64,000 nt of DNA from Bolinopsis microptera (GCF_026151205.1 NC_087080.1:13463337-13527336); one strand, 5' to 3'; counted from the first letter of the stretch, positions 11,901 to 26,900 are shown. Made by a program: numbers and translations. The notes: generated by a model not told the origin, from the sequence alone.

Positions 11901-14900
11901 CTTATAACCTGACCAGGACGCTGCTAAAGCTTATAACCTGACCAGGACGCTACTAAACCTTATAACCTGACCAGGACGCTACTAAACCTTATAACCTGAC
12001 CAGGACGCTGCTAAACCTTATAACCTGACCAGGACGCTACTAAACCTTATAACCTGACCAGGACGCTACTAAACCTTATAACCTGACCAGGACGCTGCTA
12101 AACCTTATAACCTGACCAGGACGCTACTAAACCTTATAACCTGACCAGGACGCTGCTAAACCTTATAACCTGACCAGGACGCTACTAAACCTTATAACCT
12201 GACCAGGACGCTACTAAACCTTATAACCTGACCAGGACGCTACTAAACCTTATAACCTGACCAGGACGCTACTAAACCTTATAACCTGACCAGGACGCTA
12301 CTAAACCTTATAACCTGACCAGGACGCTGCTAAACCTTATAACCTGACCAGGACGCTGCTAAACCTTATAACCTGACCAGGACGCTGCTGAACCTTATAA
12401 CCTGACCAGGACGCTGCTAAACCTTATAACCTGACCAGGACGCTGCTAAACCTTATAACCTGACCAGGACGCTGCTAAACCTTATAACCTGACCAGGACG
12501 CTACTAAACCTTATAACCTGACCAGGACGCTACTAAACCTTATAACCTGACCAGGACGCTGCTAAACCTTATAACCTGACCAGGACGCTGCTAAACCTTA
12601 TACTTACTTTACTTTGGTTACTTTGGTTGTGTTTATCCTCGTAGCAGGAAGGGTCATCAGATTTCTGACCACCTCGATGGCGAGTAGTCTACCAGGGAAT
12701 TAGACCAGCTGCAGCTATAACCGGAAGTCGGAGGGTTGTCCGGTATCAAAGCAATAAACTTGGACAAACTAACTTTAAACGACTCAAACGTAGCTTCAGC
12801 TTTAATATTATCAGGCACTTTGTTCCACAGTTTTGGTCCTCTTACAGCAAATGAGCTGTCATAGAGTGTCTGGTTGCTCGAGGAACTCAACCTAGACAGG
12901 GAAGGGATGATTGCTCGGGTACCATGTCTGGATGTTTTTGTGAACCTTATATTGCTGCAATTGGGGACAACATTGTGAAGGATCTTCCACATCATCAGAA
13001 TAGTGTACCGTTCCCTTCTGCGCTGCAGTGACATTAGCTTTAGATGTGAAAGCCTCTCCCAGTAGTTCATATTTTCCAGACCGCATATACGATCGGTGAA
13101 TGTTCGCTGGACCCCCTCCAAAAGCTGGATCTCAGTCACCTTAACAGGGTCCCACAGCGGACAACAGTACTCTAGTAGGCTTCTGACCAAAGACTTATAT
13201 AGGGTAGTCATTACGGTCCTATCACGAGTTTTGAAGACACTAAACACCCATGACAGTGTGCTTCTAGCTTTCTTGACCATATTACCGATCTGTTTGGACC
13301 AGTTCAGATCGCTTGATACCATAACTCCGAGGTCTCTAACGTTCTCAACGGGATGTAGTATTTCCTCGCTGGAGACCTTGTAAAGTAGAGTTTCCACGTA
13401 AAAAGGAAGTTCAGAAAAGGTACTTTTTCTATTGTGGAGATGATTCAGGAGCTCAAACTTCTGTTCGTGGAGCTTCATGTTGTTGCAGCGTGACCAGTCG
13501 AGAATACCGTACAGATCAGCCTGAAGCAGCAGACAGTCCTCAAAGCAATCGATACGTTTGGAGACCCTAGTATCGTCAGCAAAGAAGCTTACCTTAGAAG
13601 AGGTAACAGCTAGCTCTAGATCGTTAATAAACAAAATGAACAATAGTGGTCCTAACACACTTCCCTGAGGGACACCACTTAGAACCCTGGCACTGTCCGA
13701 ATGAACACCGTTTAGGACTACAACCTGTTCACGGTCAGAGAGAAATGACTGGATCCAGCTTAGAAGTTTGCCGTGAAATCCGTATCTCTTTAACTTTAAC
13801 AAGAGAAGGTCCAAGTCAACTTTGTCAAACGCCTTGGCGAAGTCGAGGTATATGGAGTCTGTGTCTTTCCCCTGAGTAAACCCTTCAAAGATGTCATCAA
13901 AGTGATCGAGCATTTGGGTCAAGCAGCTTCTGTTCGATCTGAAACCATGTTGTTTGTCAGATAACAAATTGTTGGTTTCGAGATGCTGAACCATGTGTTT
14001 CCTAACCACTCTTTCATAGACTTTGACTACATGTGAGGTCAGAGTAACCGGTCTGTAGTTAGCAGCATCACACCTGCTACCTTTCTTGAAAAGCGGTGTG
14101 ACATATCCAGTCTTGTAGAAAGTTGGGACTATGCCTGTATACATGGACTCAGACCAGAGGAGATGAATCGGAACACTCAAGCTTGAAGCACATCTTTTGA
14201 GGAGAATAGCAGGAATACCATCGGGTCCGGGTGCAGAGTCCAGCTTAATCTCAGATATAGCTTCCACGATGTGGTTAGGTGTGAGTACCAGTTCTGTATC
14301 TCTGCTAGTGAGAGGTGGTACTGTAAATGTAGGTAGTGACTTATCAGGGCAGTTGGGGTCACTAAAGACAGAACAGAACTGTTGCTGCAGTATATTAGCT
14401 AACTCTTTCCGTTCAGTTACCAGTTTCTTATCACGGTTTAGAAGAGTTGAAATATTGTGCTTAACTTTAGAAAAAGATTTAGCGTATGAGTAAAAGTATT
14501 TAGGATTGACTTTAATTTTATCCACTGCTCTCTTTTCACCTTTATCAAGATGGTGGACTATAGCTTCCTTGATCTCATAGCAAATTAATCCAATTTCGTC
14601 TTCAAGTTTCTTGATTCGAGCTAGATCATTGGCACACTTTGCAGCAGAGAGACGGGTTTTAAGTCGTGACTTCTTCCTTCTCAGCGAATTATAAAGCTTC
14701 TGCTGGCCAGTTGGTGGTCGTTTCCGAGGAACATTTTCCAGGCATATATTAAGCACTGTCCGTGTAAACTCTGCGGGAAATTCTTCAAAAGTGCTTGCGT
14801 CTCTCAAGTCCTTCCAATTCACTCTGTTTAGGATCTCAGTAATCGGTTCGAAGTCTGCCCGATTAAAGTCTAGGGCTCGGAAGCTCATTTCGTCAAGATA

Positions 14901-17900
14901 TGAAGCCTGAGCCTTCTCCATCAGACCAGGGTTAAAGGATAGCAGTACATTAACCATGTCATGATCAGATATTTCTGTTGCTTCACAAGTTACATCAGAT
15001 ACTAGCCGATCATTGTTACACAAGACGAGGTCTAGTGTACTGTTTCCCCTGGTTGGAACAGTAACCACCTGACTCAGCAGATGGGTTGACATGAAGTTTA
15101 GCAGGTATTGGGCGGAGAGATTTGAATCAGAGGTCCCACCGCTCATGATGTTTAGTGTTTCCCAGTCAATCTGGGGAAAGTTGAAATCGCCTGTTATAAA
15201 GACGTCGTAGCCACTAGGTGCAAGGTTCTCAATAGCGAATGTAAATCTATCTATTAGTTTTGAGAAACTACTTGAGCTTGCGTCAGGTGGCCTATAAGCA
15301 ACTGCTATGCAAAGTTTAGCAGAAGGGTAGACATTAAAGATTCCCTGGCAAATGCTGTCGTCGTAAGTCTCCGACACCGAGACTGGGATGGACGACAGTG
15401 AGTAAAGTATTACTCCTCCGCCAACTCTCTTACTGCGATCACTTCGACAAAGTGAGTATCCGGGTAACTGAAGCTGGGCGTCACTGATATGTGACTTAAG
15501 CCAAGATTCTGTGATAGCAATAAAGGGGTAGAGCTGTCCAGACTGTCGTTTATCGTCTACATGACCAACAAGGTCATTAAGCTTCCATCTGCAGGTACTG
15601 TGGGCAGATGGATTTAAACTCCTAGCATTTAATAATAAGAGTGAGGAGAGAAAGGAATCTGGTGGTGTGGTAGCCTGGGCACACCTAGACTCATCATTGG
15701 GGGAGCTGATTGAACTGGGTAGATCATGGATGCTCCCATTGGCTGTGTGACAGTTTGGGATGGGGATGGGGTACCTTGATCCATCTTTTTCTCCAATGCT
15801 TCCAACTTGGCCGCCATCCCAGTGATCAAGTTTCGTAGCTCTAAAAAATCACTCGTGTTGGCATTGGCATCACTATTCTGTTTGCTGTACCTCTGATTCG
15901 TGTTAAGAGTGTTACTCTTAGGACGCTCTCCCCTCTCAGGACGCTCCTTTGTACTCTTTCTGGTCGACCGGGGGTGAAACTTTAAACAGTCCTTTTTAGA
16001 ACACGAACCATTCTCAAGTGCAGTTCTACAGATATCAGGGTGAAAGAATGTACAGTTTTTACCTTCTTTACAACCACTCCTTCCCGTGAAACCAGATGCT
16101 CGGTACTGATTGCAGACCCTTGGATGAGTAGAAGGGCAAGAGTTCCCGTTGATCTTCTTTTTTCCACTGATTCCGTGTGGACAACTCCAGTTTAGGAACT
16201 CTTGACAAACAGTTGTGGCTGGTTGTGAAGAGTCTGTAGCTGCAGCTGTCGTTGCAGTGGCTGAACTAGGCGATAACACAGGAGATGGAATTTGGGTCGA
16301 AGATATCAAACTAGAAGGATTAAGACTGGAAACATCTGCTGAACTGTCCAAGGACTGGCTGTCAGCAGAAGAAACATTTCCTGATAGTGAAGCAGATGTG
16401 TGGCGTGATCTCTGTTTCCTAGGTTCTATAGGATCAATTAGCCCATGACATGTGTTACAGAGCCACACAAAACCTGTCGGCGTGTTCATAGCTGACAGGG
16501 TCTGATGTAGCTCTTTGTTTCTTTCACAACAATGTGAACCTTTGAAACATTTAAAGCAATTGAAAAAAGGCATGACCTCAGGATCATGATCAATCACGTA
16601 GTTATCACCGCACTCTCCACACTTTCCAGGCATCAGAGCCATAAAACCAAGATAAAGGCGATTGGCAAGAGATGACTTAGTGAAAATCTTAAAATCGTCC
16701 TTGTCAGCAAGAGCAATTCCTAGAAATTCAGCACAACTTTCAAGTATTCCAACCGTAAATTGATTAAGTCGCTGAAGGTTAACTGAACGAGACTGTAAAC
16801 ATTCAAAAGCAGAAATAACAGGTCTGATAGACGAGTTAGCTTTTTCTATCAGTTTCCCGATAATAATCTTGGTACTTTCACTGTCATTTTTCTGGGGATT
16901 CCCTGCCATGGTGTAATGTATACCCGATGTATTGTACAATAAATGTACAATGGCACACGTTCACTTATCGCAATTTAGCAACAAATAACTGATAAGCGAG
17001 CACTTAAAATTACAACCAAACAAAAACGATTTTCGAACAAAAAACCTGACCAGGACGCTACTAAACCTTATAACCTGACCAGGACGCTACTAAACCTTAT
17101 AACCTGACCAGGACGCTACTAAACCTTATATCCTGACCAGGGCGCTACTAAACCTTATATCCTGACCAGGACGCTACTAAACCTTATAACCTGACCAGGA
17201 CGCTGCTAAACCTTATAACCTGACCAGGACGCTGCTAAACCTTATAACCTGACCAGGACGCTACTAAACCTTATAACCTGACCAGGACGCTACTAAACCT
17301 TATATCCTGACCAGGACGCTACTAAACCTTATATCCTGACCAGGACGCTACTAAACCTTATAACCTGACCAGGACGCTGCTAAACCTTATAACCTGACCA
17401 GGACGCTGCTAAACCTTATAACCTGACCAGGACGCTACTAAACCTTATATCCTGACCAGGACGCTACTAAACCTTATATCCTGACCAGGACGCTACTAAA
17501 CCTTATAACCTGACCAGGACGCTACTAAACCTTATATCCTGACCAGGACGCTACTAAACCTTATATCCTGACCAGGACGCTACTAAACCTTATAACCTGA
17601 CCAGGACGCTACTAAACCTTATAACCTGACCAGGACGCTGCTAAACCTTATAACCTGACCAGGACGCTACTAAACCTTATATCCTGACCAGGACGCTACT
17701 AAACCTTATATCCTGACCAGGACGCTACTAAACCTTATAACCTGACCAGAACGCTGCTAAACCTTATAACCTGACCAGAACGCTGCTAAACCTTATAACC
17801 TGACAAGGACGCTACTAAACCTTATAACCTGACCAGGACGCTGCTAAACCTTATAACCTGACCAGGACGCTGCTAAACCTTATAACCTGACCAGGACGCT

Positions 17901-20900
17901 GCTAAACCTTATAACCTGACCAGGACGCTGCTAAACCTTATAACCTGACCAGGACGCTACTAAACCTTATAACCTGACCAGGACGCTGCTAAACCTTATA
18001 ACCTGACCAGGACGCTGCTAAACCTTATAACCTGACCAGGACTCTACTAAACCTTATAACCTGACCAGGACGCTACTAAACCTTATAACCTGACCAGGAC
18101 GCTGCTAAACCTTATAACCTGACCAGGACGCTACTAAACCTTATAACCTGACCAGAACGCTGCTAAACCTTATAACCTGACCAGGACGCTGCTAAACCTT
18201 ATAACCTGACCAGGACGCTACTAAACCTTATAACCTGACCAGGACGCTGCTAAACCTTATAACCTGACCAGGACGCTGCTAAACCTTATAACCTGACCAG
18301 GACGCTGCTAAACCTTATAACCTGACCAGGACGCTACTAAACCTTATAACCTGACCAGGACGCTGCTAAACCTTATAACCTGACCAGGACGCTACTAAAC
18401 CTTATAACCTGACCAGGACGCTGCTAAACCTTATAACCTGACCAGGACGCTACTAAACCTTATAACCTGACCAGGACGCTGCTAAACCTTATAACCTGAC
18501 CAGGACGCTGCTAAACCTTATAACCTGACCAGGACGCTACTAAACCTTATAACCTGACCAGGACGCTGCTAAACCTTATAACCTGACCAGGACGCTACTA
18601 AACCTTATAACCTGACCAGGACGCTACTAAACCTTATAACCTGACCAGGACGCTACTAAACCTTATAACCTGACCAGGACGCTACTAAAGCTTATAACCT
18701 GACCAGGACGCTACTAAAGCTTATAACCTGACCAGGACGCTACTAAAGCTTATAACCTGACCAGGACGCTACTAAACCTTATAACCTGACCAGGACGCTA
18801 CTAAACCTTATAACCTGACCAGGACGCTACTAAAGCTGTTCCGTGAGATATACTACTGGGAACGCCTCAAGTTTGAGATCCCCCACTACGCTGCTGAGGT
18901 GTACGCCAAGGAGGAGGATCTCAGAACGCTGAGAGAGAATGTGTTGTTGGTTGTTAGGGATTATAACAGGATTCTAGCTGCTCTGAATACCGAGGAGAGG
19001 GGTCTCTTTAAGGTCAGCTCAGAGATCAAGATATTATCGTTTGAGAGAGAGAATAGTGATATTTCCAAATGAATCATACAAAGCGTATTTGGTTGAAAGT
19101 TATGCAAAATGTTAAACAATTTGGCAACTCATTTGAGACATGTCTGATAACACTGCCTAACCACAATTCCTGCAGGAGCGTATCAAGTTCCTAGACAAGA
19201 AGATACACCCAGGTCTAACGAAGTTGACCTGGGCTAGCAAGGGTCCCACCACAGACTACTTCATGAACGAGTGCAGGGGACATGCCAGCAAGGTGCAGGC
19301 TATAGTGGACAGTTACAAACACGCTAACAGGTCCATACAGGCCCTCTGTAAGAAGATCAGTGAGTCTCTTCTCGTCAGCATTGATAGCAAGCGTATCTAC
19401 GAGAGTAACGAGGTAAGTGGGTGTTATCCGGTGTTTTAATGGTTTTAGTAACGGTGTTAGTAACGATGTTAGTAACGGTGTTAGTAACGGTGTTAGTAAC
19501 GATGTTAGTAACGCGAACGGTGTTAGTAACGGTGTTAGTAACGGTGTTAATGTGGAATTATGGAGGATCTACACTATCACGGTATCTAAAACAAAATTTT
19601 TTTTAAACAAATGATATTATAACCAGTTCCCAGTCTCACCCACTACTAAATTTACTACTTGTGTACAAGTTCACTATTGTAATGTTCCGTACCTCTTTAG
19701 TTCGAAGTAGAACAACAGAAACACCGAGCTACAATGCAGAGTAAGCTTGTTCACCTGCACGAGGAGATCATTGCTATCATGAAGAACACTTATGAGGTCT
19801 TCAAGAACGACGGAACTGATGTAAGTAACTGGTCTTAATATGTTTAGCTTGAAGTTTAAATATGGATGATGATTATAATAAATTATTAAATTTCAATATA
19901 GACTATAGAGTTTGCATTGAACATATATATGAATACGGGCCAACTTATTTTCGATTTGATTTCGGAGTACTAAAGCTAGTCCAGAATCCTAGGTTTTATG
20001 GTCTATAAATGAATGTTAATGAAATGTATTAAACAGGTACAGCTTCACTGGCACCGTTACACCGAGAAGACCGATAAGATGGTGGAAGAGGCGTTCAGAC
20101 TGAATATCAAGCGATCTCTACAAGAGTTATCACGTGCTATACATGGGGACGGTAAAACTGCTCCCAACCCTCTTTTCAAAGTTAAAGTAGTGCTTCACGA
20201 GAAAGATAGGGTAATACATTGTTTTTGAGATTTCATACATTGTATTGTTGATTTAAATCGAAAAAGTTACCCCAAGGAGAAAAATTCTTATCTGAATTAG
20301 AATATACCTATACAATTCTCCGATGCTAACCATTAAATAGACTCTAGCCATTCTTAACTATCTTAATAAAATTATATTATCAGGTTGACTTCAACCCGAC
20401 AACTAAGAAACTAGCGGACATGATGAACGTGTGTGCTAAGGATCTGACAACGTGTATCTCAATTATTCCTCGTCTTCCCGAGATACTATCCAAGAAGAGA
20501 GGACACAAGGAAACCATGGTAAGAGCAATTATTCAGATTATTGTGGAGAAATTATTAAGTAATTATGGAATAGTAACTGTTTAATCTCGATAAAAATCGT
20601 ATCGTTTAAATCTAACAATTTATTATACTTAACACCAGTTAGAAAAACTGGAAATCTATAGATTATTTCAAAATATTAACACTCTCAGAAATCGATTGCT
20701 ATGCTTTCAAAGCAAGAGGTAAGAAGTGATGAGTGAATGAAAAAAAAGTGATCATCATACATTGATTACTAACAGCCGATATTTGCATGTTCTTTTTGCT
20801 GAAAACTAGGGTCGGCTGTGGAAAAAGTGTCGTAAAACCTGTGCAGCTCCATTAATTTTCATTTAGGTCTATCAAACGACATTCTTAAGCACCTCATTTT

Positions 20901-23900
20901 GGTAGTTCATGCAGCTTATGCCTTCTTTTTGCTATGCTAGTTTGAAGTATTGGACAGTTTTTCAGATAAACTGCAAGCTGTTTTAGCTATATACTGCAAG
21001 TTGTTGCGCTAAACTGCAAGTTGTTTTAGCTATCTACTGCAAGCTGTTGCGCTAGATATTGTATAACCCAAGCCAGTTAATATTATTGACCATTTCCTGA
21101 CCGTCACTCCTCACAAAGCGATTCAAAATTGATCACATATTTTGTTGCATTATCACTACATTACAAGCACATTACAAGCACTCTACATTACAAACACATT
21201 ACAAGTACTCTACATTACAAGCACATTACAAGCACTCTACATTACAAGCACATTACAAGCACTCTACATTACACAAACAAAACAAAAAAACACACTCCCT
21301 AAATCTCTCCTCCCAGCCGATATACACCGTGATCACAGCAGACGACGAGACCAAGAAACTGAAAACACAGATCCAGCAGTGTATGGTTACCAACGCAGGA
21401 CACTTAGTAAGCTATCTGCACACATGGGATAACTGTAGAGAGTTGTGGGATATCAACAAGGACGCCTTTATCCGCAGATACGAGAGAGCTAAACCTCTTA
21501 TGAGCAAGTTTGATGCTGATATCTCCAGGTCAGTGGGTGCTGTTAATTTGTTGATGTTTGTATAATTGGGTTATTCATCCTGTTATTAATCCAGGGAGTT
21601 ATGTTTTTCCTATACAATTCAAACTAACACTTTCGCCCATATTCACGACGTGAGTAAATACAGGATAATTGGGAGAGCTCTATCTTATTAGATGACGTGA
21701 TCAAGATGTCTCCCAGGTACTCAGAAGTAGCCAATAATATCCAGAAAGAGGAGACAGTACAGACTATACAGTTTGTACTGCTTGATTGTCAACCTCTCAA
21801 GTTCGCTTTACTTCAGGTACAATCTCACTCACTTTTCATGTTTCATTTTACGAGGAGATGAAAAATAAGTTTCATTTAAAATCGTCCATAGCTTAGTTTG
21901 TTTGTCAATCTGTTGGAATATAATATGTATTATTAAAGTTAAATGTTTCAGCACTGTAATGAGTGGCAGAACAAGTTTACCACACTTCTTAGTGAGATGG
22001 CAACTAATAAACTGGACGATCTCACTATATTCCTCCAGAACAACTGCACCGAGTAACTAAACTGATAAATTCTTCAGATTGTTTCTATTTTTCGTTTTAA
22101 TATCAATAATTAATGAGAGAAAATGCACCAATACGTTTAGAAAAGCCCACAATTGAATAGTAAAATTTCAGCCTGAGCAAGCCTCCAGAGTCACTAGAAG
22201 AACTGGGAAACAGTTTATCTCTGTTAGAGAAGCTGAAGACAGGTCAGGATGAGATAGAAGGTCGCTTTCCTCCCTTGTACGAACAGTTTAACATTCTCAG
22301 AAAACATGAGGTTCAGGTTGATGAGAAGGTTAGTAAGGGTTCTTAATTTTAAGACTTGTGAAACTTTGCAAGCAGTTTATAGTTTTGACAAAAAAAAGCT
22401 AGATTTAGAACTATTGGACCTAGATTCCTAACAAGTTATGTGCTCATTTGAAGATCTGCATTCTCACTAGTCATGAATATCGTTTATTCTGAAAGTTTAT
22501 CTGCATCATCTCCCCTCTACCAGGTCCAAGAGAAATTAGACGAGCTAGGAAACGAATGGCAAACCTTTGCTAACTGTCTCCACGACAGCGACATCATGTT
22601 GAAGAAACACAAAGACAAGTTCAAGGCTGGACTCCTTCACTCCGCGGAGGAGTACAAGAAGAGTGTGGCTCTGTTACTGGACGAGTTCAATAGCAAGGGA
22701 CCCTTCAACAGTGACAAGGAAACTAGCCAGGCTGTTGAGATCATTCACACTATCCGAGCCTCATCAGGAACTCTTAAAGAACAGGAAGCTACGATCAGAA
22801 AGGGTCTGAACATTTTCAAGATAGATCAGGCGCCCAACAAGGATGTTGTTGCTCTGGACCTCGCTCTGGAGCATCTGGAGGCCATATGGGAGATCAACAG
22901 GTATGAACAAATAATGGCTGAATGGCTTTTAATTTCGAAAAAAGTTCTTTTATTTTCCGAAATGCAAAATAAATAATTCTGAATATCTTCTGGAATCTAG
23001 TTCGTTCACAATTGGTGTTACTCCATGGTCTTCTGTTACGAGCCTTACTTCTCAGTGAGTGGACGGAGCTGTATAACGGCTGGAAGCTGGGCAAGTTCAA
23101 GGACCTCGTCACAGATGATATGGAGCTGGTCGCTCAGAAGATACTCAAGAGAATCGTCAAGATAGCTCGGGAAATTAAGGTGAAGCAAATTCTGGATTGA
23201 TGATTTATTCTCTTCAACTCTTTTCATCTAAAAATTGCCTTCTTCCTTGATTTAGAATGTTACCAAAAACTAATACTAACCTCCCAGCCCCCTAACTTAC
23301 AGGATAAGAAGTGGGAGGTTGCAGAGAACGTGCGAGGACGAGTGGAGCAGTTTAAACGAACCATGCCGCTCATTCAGGACCTGAAGAACCCGGCCCTCCG
23401 ACCTCGACATTGGGTACAACTCAAGGCAGAGGTGGGCAAGGAGTTTGATCACGAGGGATCTGACTTCACTCTGGAGAAGATCATAGATCTGGGTCTGGAT
23501 CAGTATAGTACGAGTATTGGAGATATATCAGGAGCTGCTAGTAAGGAGTTGTCCATTGAGCAGGCTATCAAGACTATCAGTTCTACCTGGGAGGCGATGG
23601 AGCTTGATATCAGCCCTTATAAGGATAGAGGTATATGATCTTTCGCATGTTTTTCCTTTAAACTTTGTCTACTTTAGCTTGAAACTTTCTTGCATGTTTT
23701 CTCTAAATGAAAACGTGATCTCTTTCGCTGTACTTTTAAAAAGATCAAGAATTCAATTTTAATCCAGCTAGAGTTGATTTTGATTCTTATTAAGATATTC
23801 ATTGAGGCATGAGAAAAAAGCTTGTCATGATTTAGCATGGAAATCAGAAAGAAAACACCGTATTTGATCTGTCAATCTAGCCTCCATAGGTCACCACCGA

Positions 23901-26900
23901 CTGAAGGCAACTGACGAGTTGTTCCAGATGCTTGAAGATAACCAGGTTTCACTGGCCACCATGAAAGCTTCAAGATACGTCAAAGCTTTTGAAGTCGAGG
24001 TATGAGTTTTACTTTACAGCTCTAAAAGATTCGCTATTTCCTATCTAATATAGATAAGAAACTCTTATTTTAAAATTTTGTCGTTAAAACAAGTTCAAAC
24101 TTTCCATTTAAACACTACAACTTGTGTCAGGTCGACCAGTGGGAGAGAACGTTATCCCGGATACTGGAGGTGATAGAGCTCATACTAACAGTCCAGAGAC
24201 AGTGGATGTATCTGGAGAATATCTTCCTGGGAGAGGATATCAGGAAACAGGTTAGTCTTAGATATTGTTGGGTTGAAAGGGAATGTTCCACAGCTATAAT
24301 GTCATTGATCACTGGTATTTTCACTTTGAGCCTCAAAAATTCTCCTACAATTAAAATTTCAATGTAAACTAAACATCAAATTTCGATCAGCTGCCTCGTG
24401 AAAGTGCAGAGTTTGACGATGTTAACCACAACTGGAAGACAATAATGGATAGTTTGTCTAAAGATAGCAACGCCCTTAGGGGAACTCACCAAGCTAGTGA
24501 GTTTGAAATTAAGATTTATTTCGTTTTAGGTTTTTCTAATAATTGCAGTTATTTGCAAGACCCATTTAACAGCCCATCTTTCAACGAATCTATTAAAATC
24601 ACATAATCTTCCATTACGGTTTTTATCGGCCAATATTGACTCAATTATTGGTTGACCTTGAAAAGTTAAAGGTTTTTCCCTAACACAGTACTTTACCTCA
24701 GACATGTTGGAACGATTGAACGACATGAACAACAAGCTAGAAGATATCCAGAAGTCTCTAGATATGTATCTGGAAACAAAACGGCAGATATTCCCTAGGT
24801 TCTACTTCTTGTCTAACGACGACTTGCTTGAGATCCTCGGCCAGGTAACGTAATGTTGTAGTGTCACTAGGACACTGCACTAGACACTTCACACTAGTAG
24901 TGTCTTCAAATGACAAATATTTATCTGTTAGTAAAGCTTTTGGGAACCTTGGATAAATTTAGATTGTCATGGTTTTATTAAATGTTTGATTTATTAATTA
25001 CTATTAATGACTCAAAATAACCTCATTAGAGAGGGTTAAAACGCTGTAACGCAAACTTTAGATTAACCAATCTGTTGGTTAATTGCTGAGCGAGCAAAAT
25101 ACAATAAAATGCTGACAATATCACTCCTTTCAGTCCCGTAACCCAACTGCGGTCCAGCCTCATCTCAAAAAGTGCTTTGACAACATTGTACAGCTACAGA
25201 TGGAAAAGGTACTTATCTTCAGACACTAATTTTACTGAACATATTTGTCTTTATTCGCCATCTTCAATCCCTCGCTTCAATTTATAACAGTGTCTAAATT
25301 GAACAACAAAATTTAATATGACTTGAGCATTTGCATTTTGAACAATTATAGAAGTATAACCATTATTGAATAATTATATAGCAATGATTACTGAGAGATC
25401 TCTTTGTTCAGATCGGTATTGACAGTAAGGGAGGTAAGATGGAAGCAGTGGCGATGTTCTCAGCAGATGGTGAGAAAGTTGAGTTCAACACCCAAGTCAC
25501 ACTGGAGGGACCAGTTGAGGTCAGTGTCACGTGACTTCTACATAATTTCATTTTTATTGCCAACACAAAATATTGCTATCTCTAAATACCGTTATCCTGA
25601 CATATTTTTCATTTATAAATATTTCGGTTAGTTAGAAAAATTAGAAACGACGTCCGGCAATGCTGTCTTTTATTACTGAACAGCCAGATAGTGGTCAATG
25701 TTTCATTGATTAATGAATATTTGGTATGCATAATCACCATTCGATGCGATATTCATGATCAAGATTGACCACACGCAAAGAATTTTAGCGTAGGTGGCAA
25801 CATCGTGGCACTCAGCCAAGTCACGTGGCCTTTGATATCTTCATTCGGACTAAAAGATTCTTAAAATAGTGATTGATTGAATTTTGAGCGGATTGATGGA
25901 GTATCAAGATCAAAAGAAATGCTAGCTGCTTTTTCTATGTGACACGCTTCATTCATACAATGTCAAAACAAACAACACATGATGTTTACCGTAACGATAC
26001 CAGAAGATTAATCTCTAATTCATGAATTTAAACTAATTGATCACCAGGCGTGGTTGTGTGATATTGAAGACACAATGAGAGTTACACTGAGACAGCAGCT
26101 GAAACTGTGTAGAGTAGCCCTGAAGAAGGCTGGAACCAAGAGAGACAAGTGGACTAAAGAGTGGCCAGGTCAACTTCTCATAACCACCAGTCAGATGCAG
26201 TGGACACAGGTTCATTTAATTAGTTTATGTTTTTATGTTTTTGTTGTCATTCGCCTACTAACTCAGTAGATAGGTTGCAATTTTTTGATTCGTTTTAACT
26301 TTTAACTAAAGACTATCAATTAAACAATAATCAAGCATAATATTATTAGTGATCCAAGAGTTTAACAATCTTAATAGAAGGCTGATCAGACAATCTCACC
26401 AAACTCCTCCTCCTCAGGATTGTACTAAAGCGTTGAGCATGATCAAGGACCGTGGTGACAAGAAGAGTTTGAAAAGTATGAAGAAGAAACAGATCTCAAT
26501 GTTGACCAAGTTCTCAGACGCCATCAGAGGCAACCTGACTCCCATACAGCGAGCTAAGATTGTAGCTCTGGTTACTATCGAGGTTCACGCTAGGGATGTT
26601 ATCGATAAGCTGATTAAGAGTAACTGTAATGATGTCATGGGATTCGAGTGGCTCATGCAGCTCAGATTCTACTGGGAAAAGGTTAGCTTGTAACTGATGG
26701 TAAAAACCGCAGATCAAATGAACTGAATCATGTATAATATTATCCAACTTTTTGTTCACAAAAATCTCACTCAACCTAAAATGCACCCTTAAAGTAACAA
26801 AAAGTGTGTCTGCAATTTTGACAAAACTTTCTCCCCATTAACTACATCTCTACAGACGTGCCCCTTACAACCTCTCTTCAGGAGATAGACGACTGTACAG

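Larger units (their letters stand above)
12604..17040 (-). mobile_element. CR1/Jockey-like LINE, apparently full length, inserted in the satellite
   Basis: Minus-strand element with two ORFs, both intact. Its 3' end (plus-strand 12604-12650) finishes in a short AACCAAAGTAA-type direct repeat, as in CR1-like elements, rather than poly(A). The 5' UTR is about 100 bp (16940-17040). The left array stops after the unit's ACCTTATA and the right array resumes at ACCTGACC. The insertion therefore splits a single 29-bp unit, with no clear target-site duplication, as is usual for CR1-like elements. It is antisense to DNAH2. Confidence 0.88.

Noticed and set aside
9694-18822. Regular 29-bp repeats resemble a CRISPR array
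   Set aside because: The repeats are directly abutting with no spacers, in an intron of an animal gene. It is a satellite.
25690-25776. Imperfect inverted repeat (GTGGTCAAT against ATTGACCAC) in DNAH2 intron 30
   Set aside because: The arms are short and diverged and there is no target-site duplication; not enough to call an element.
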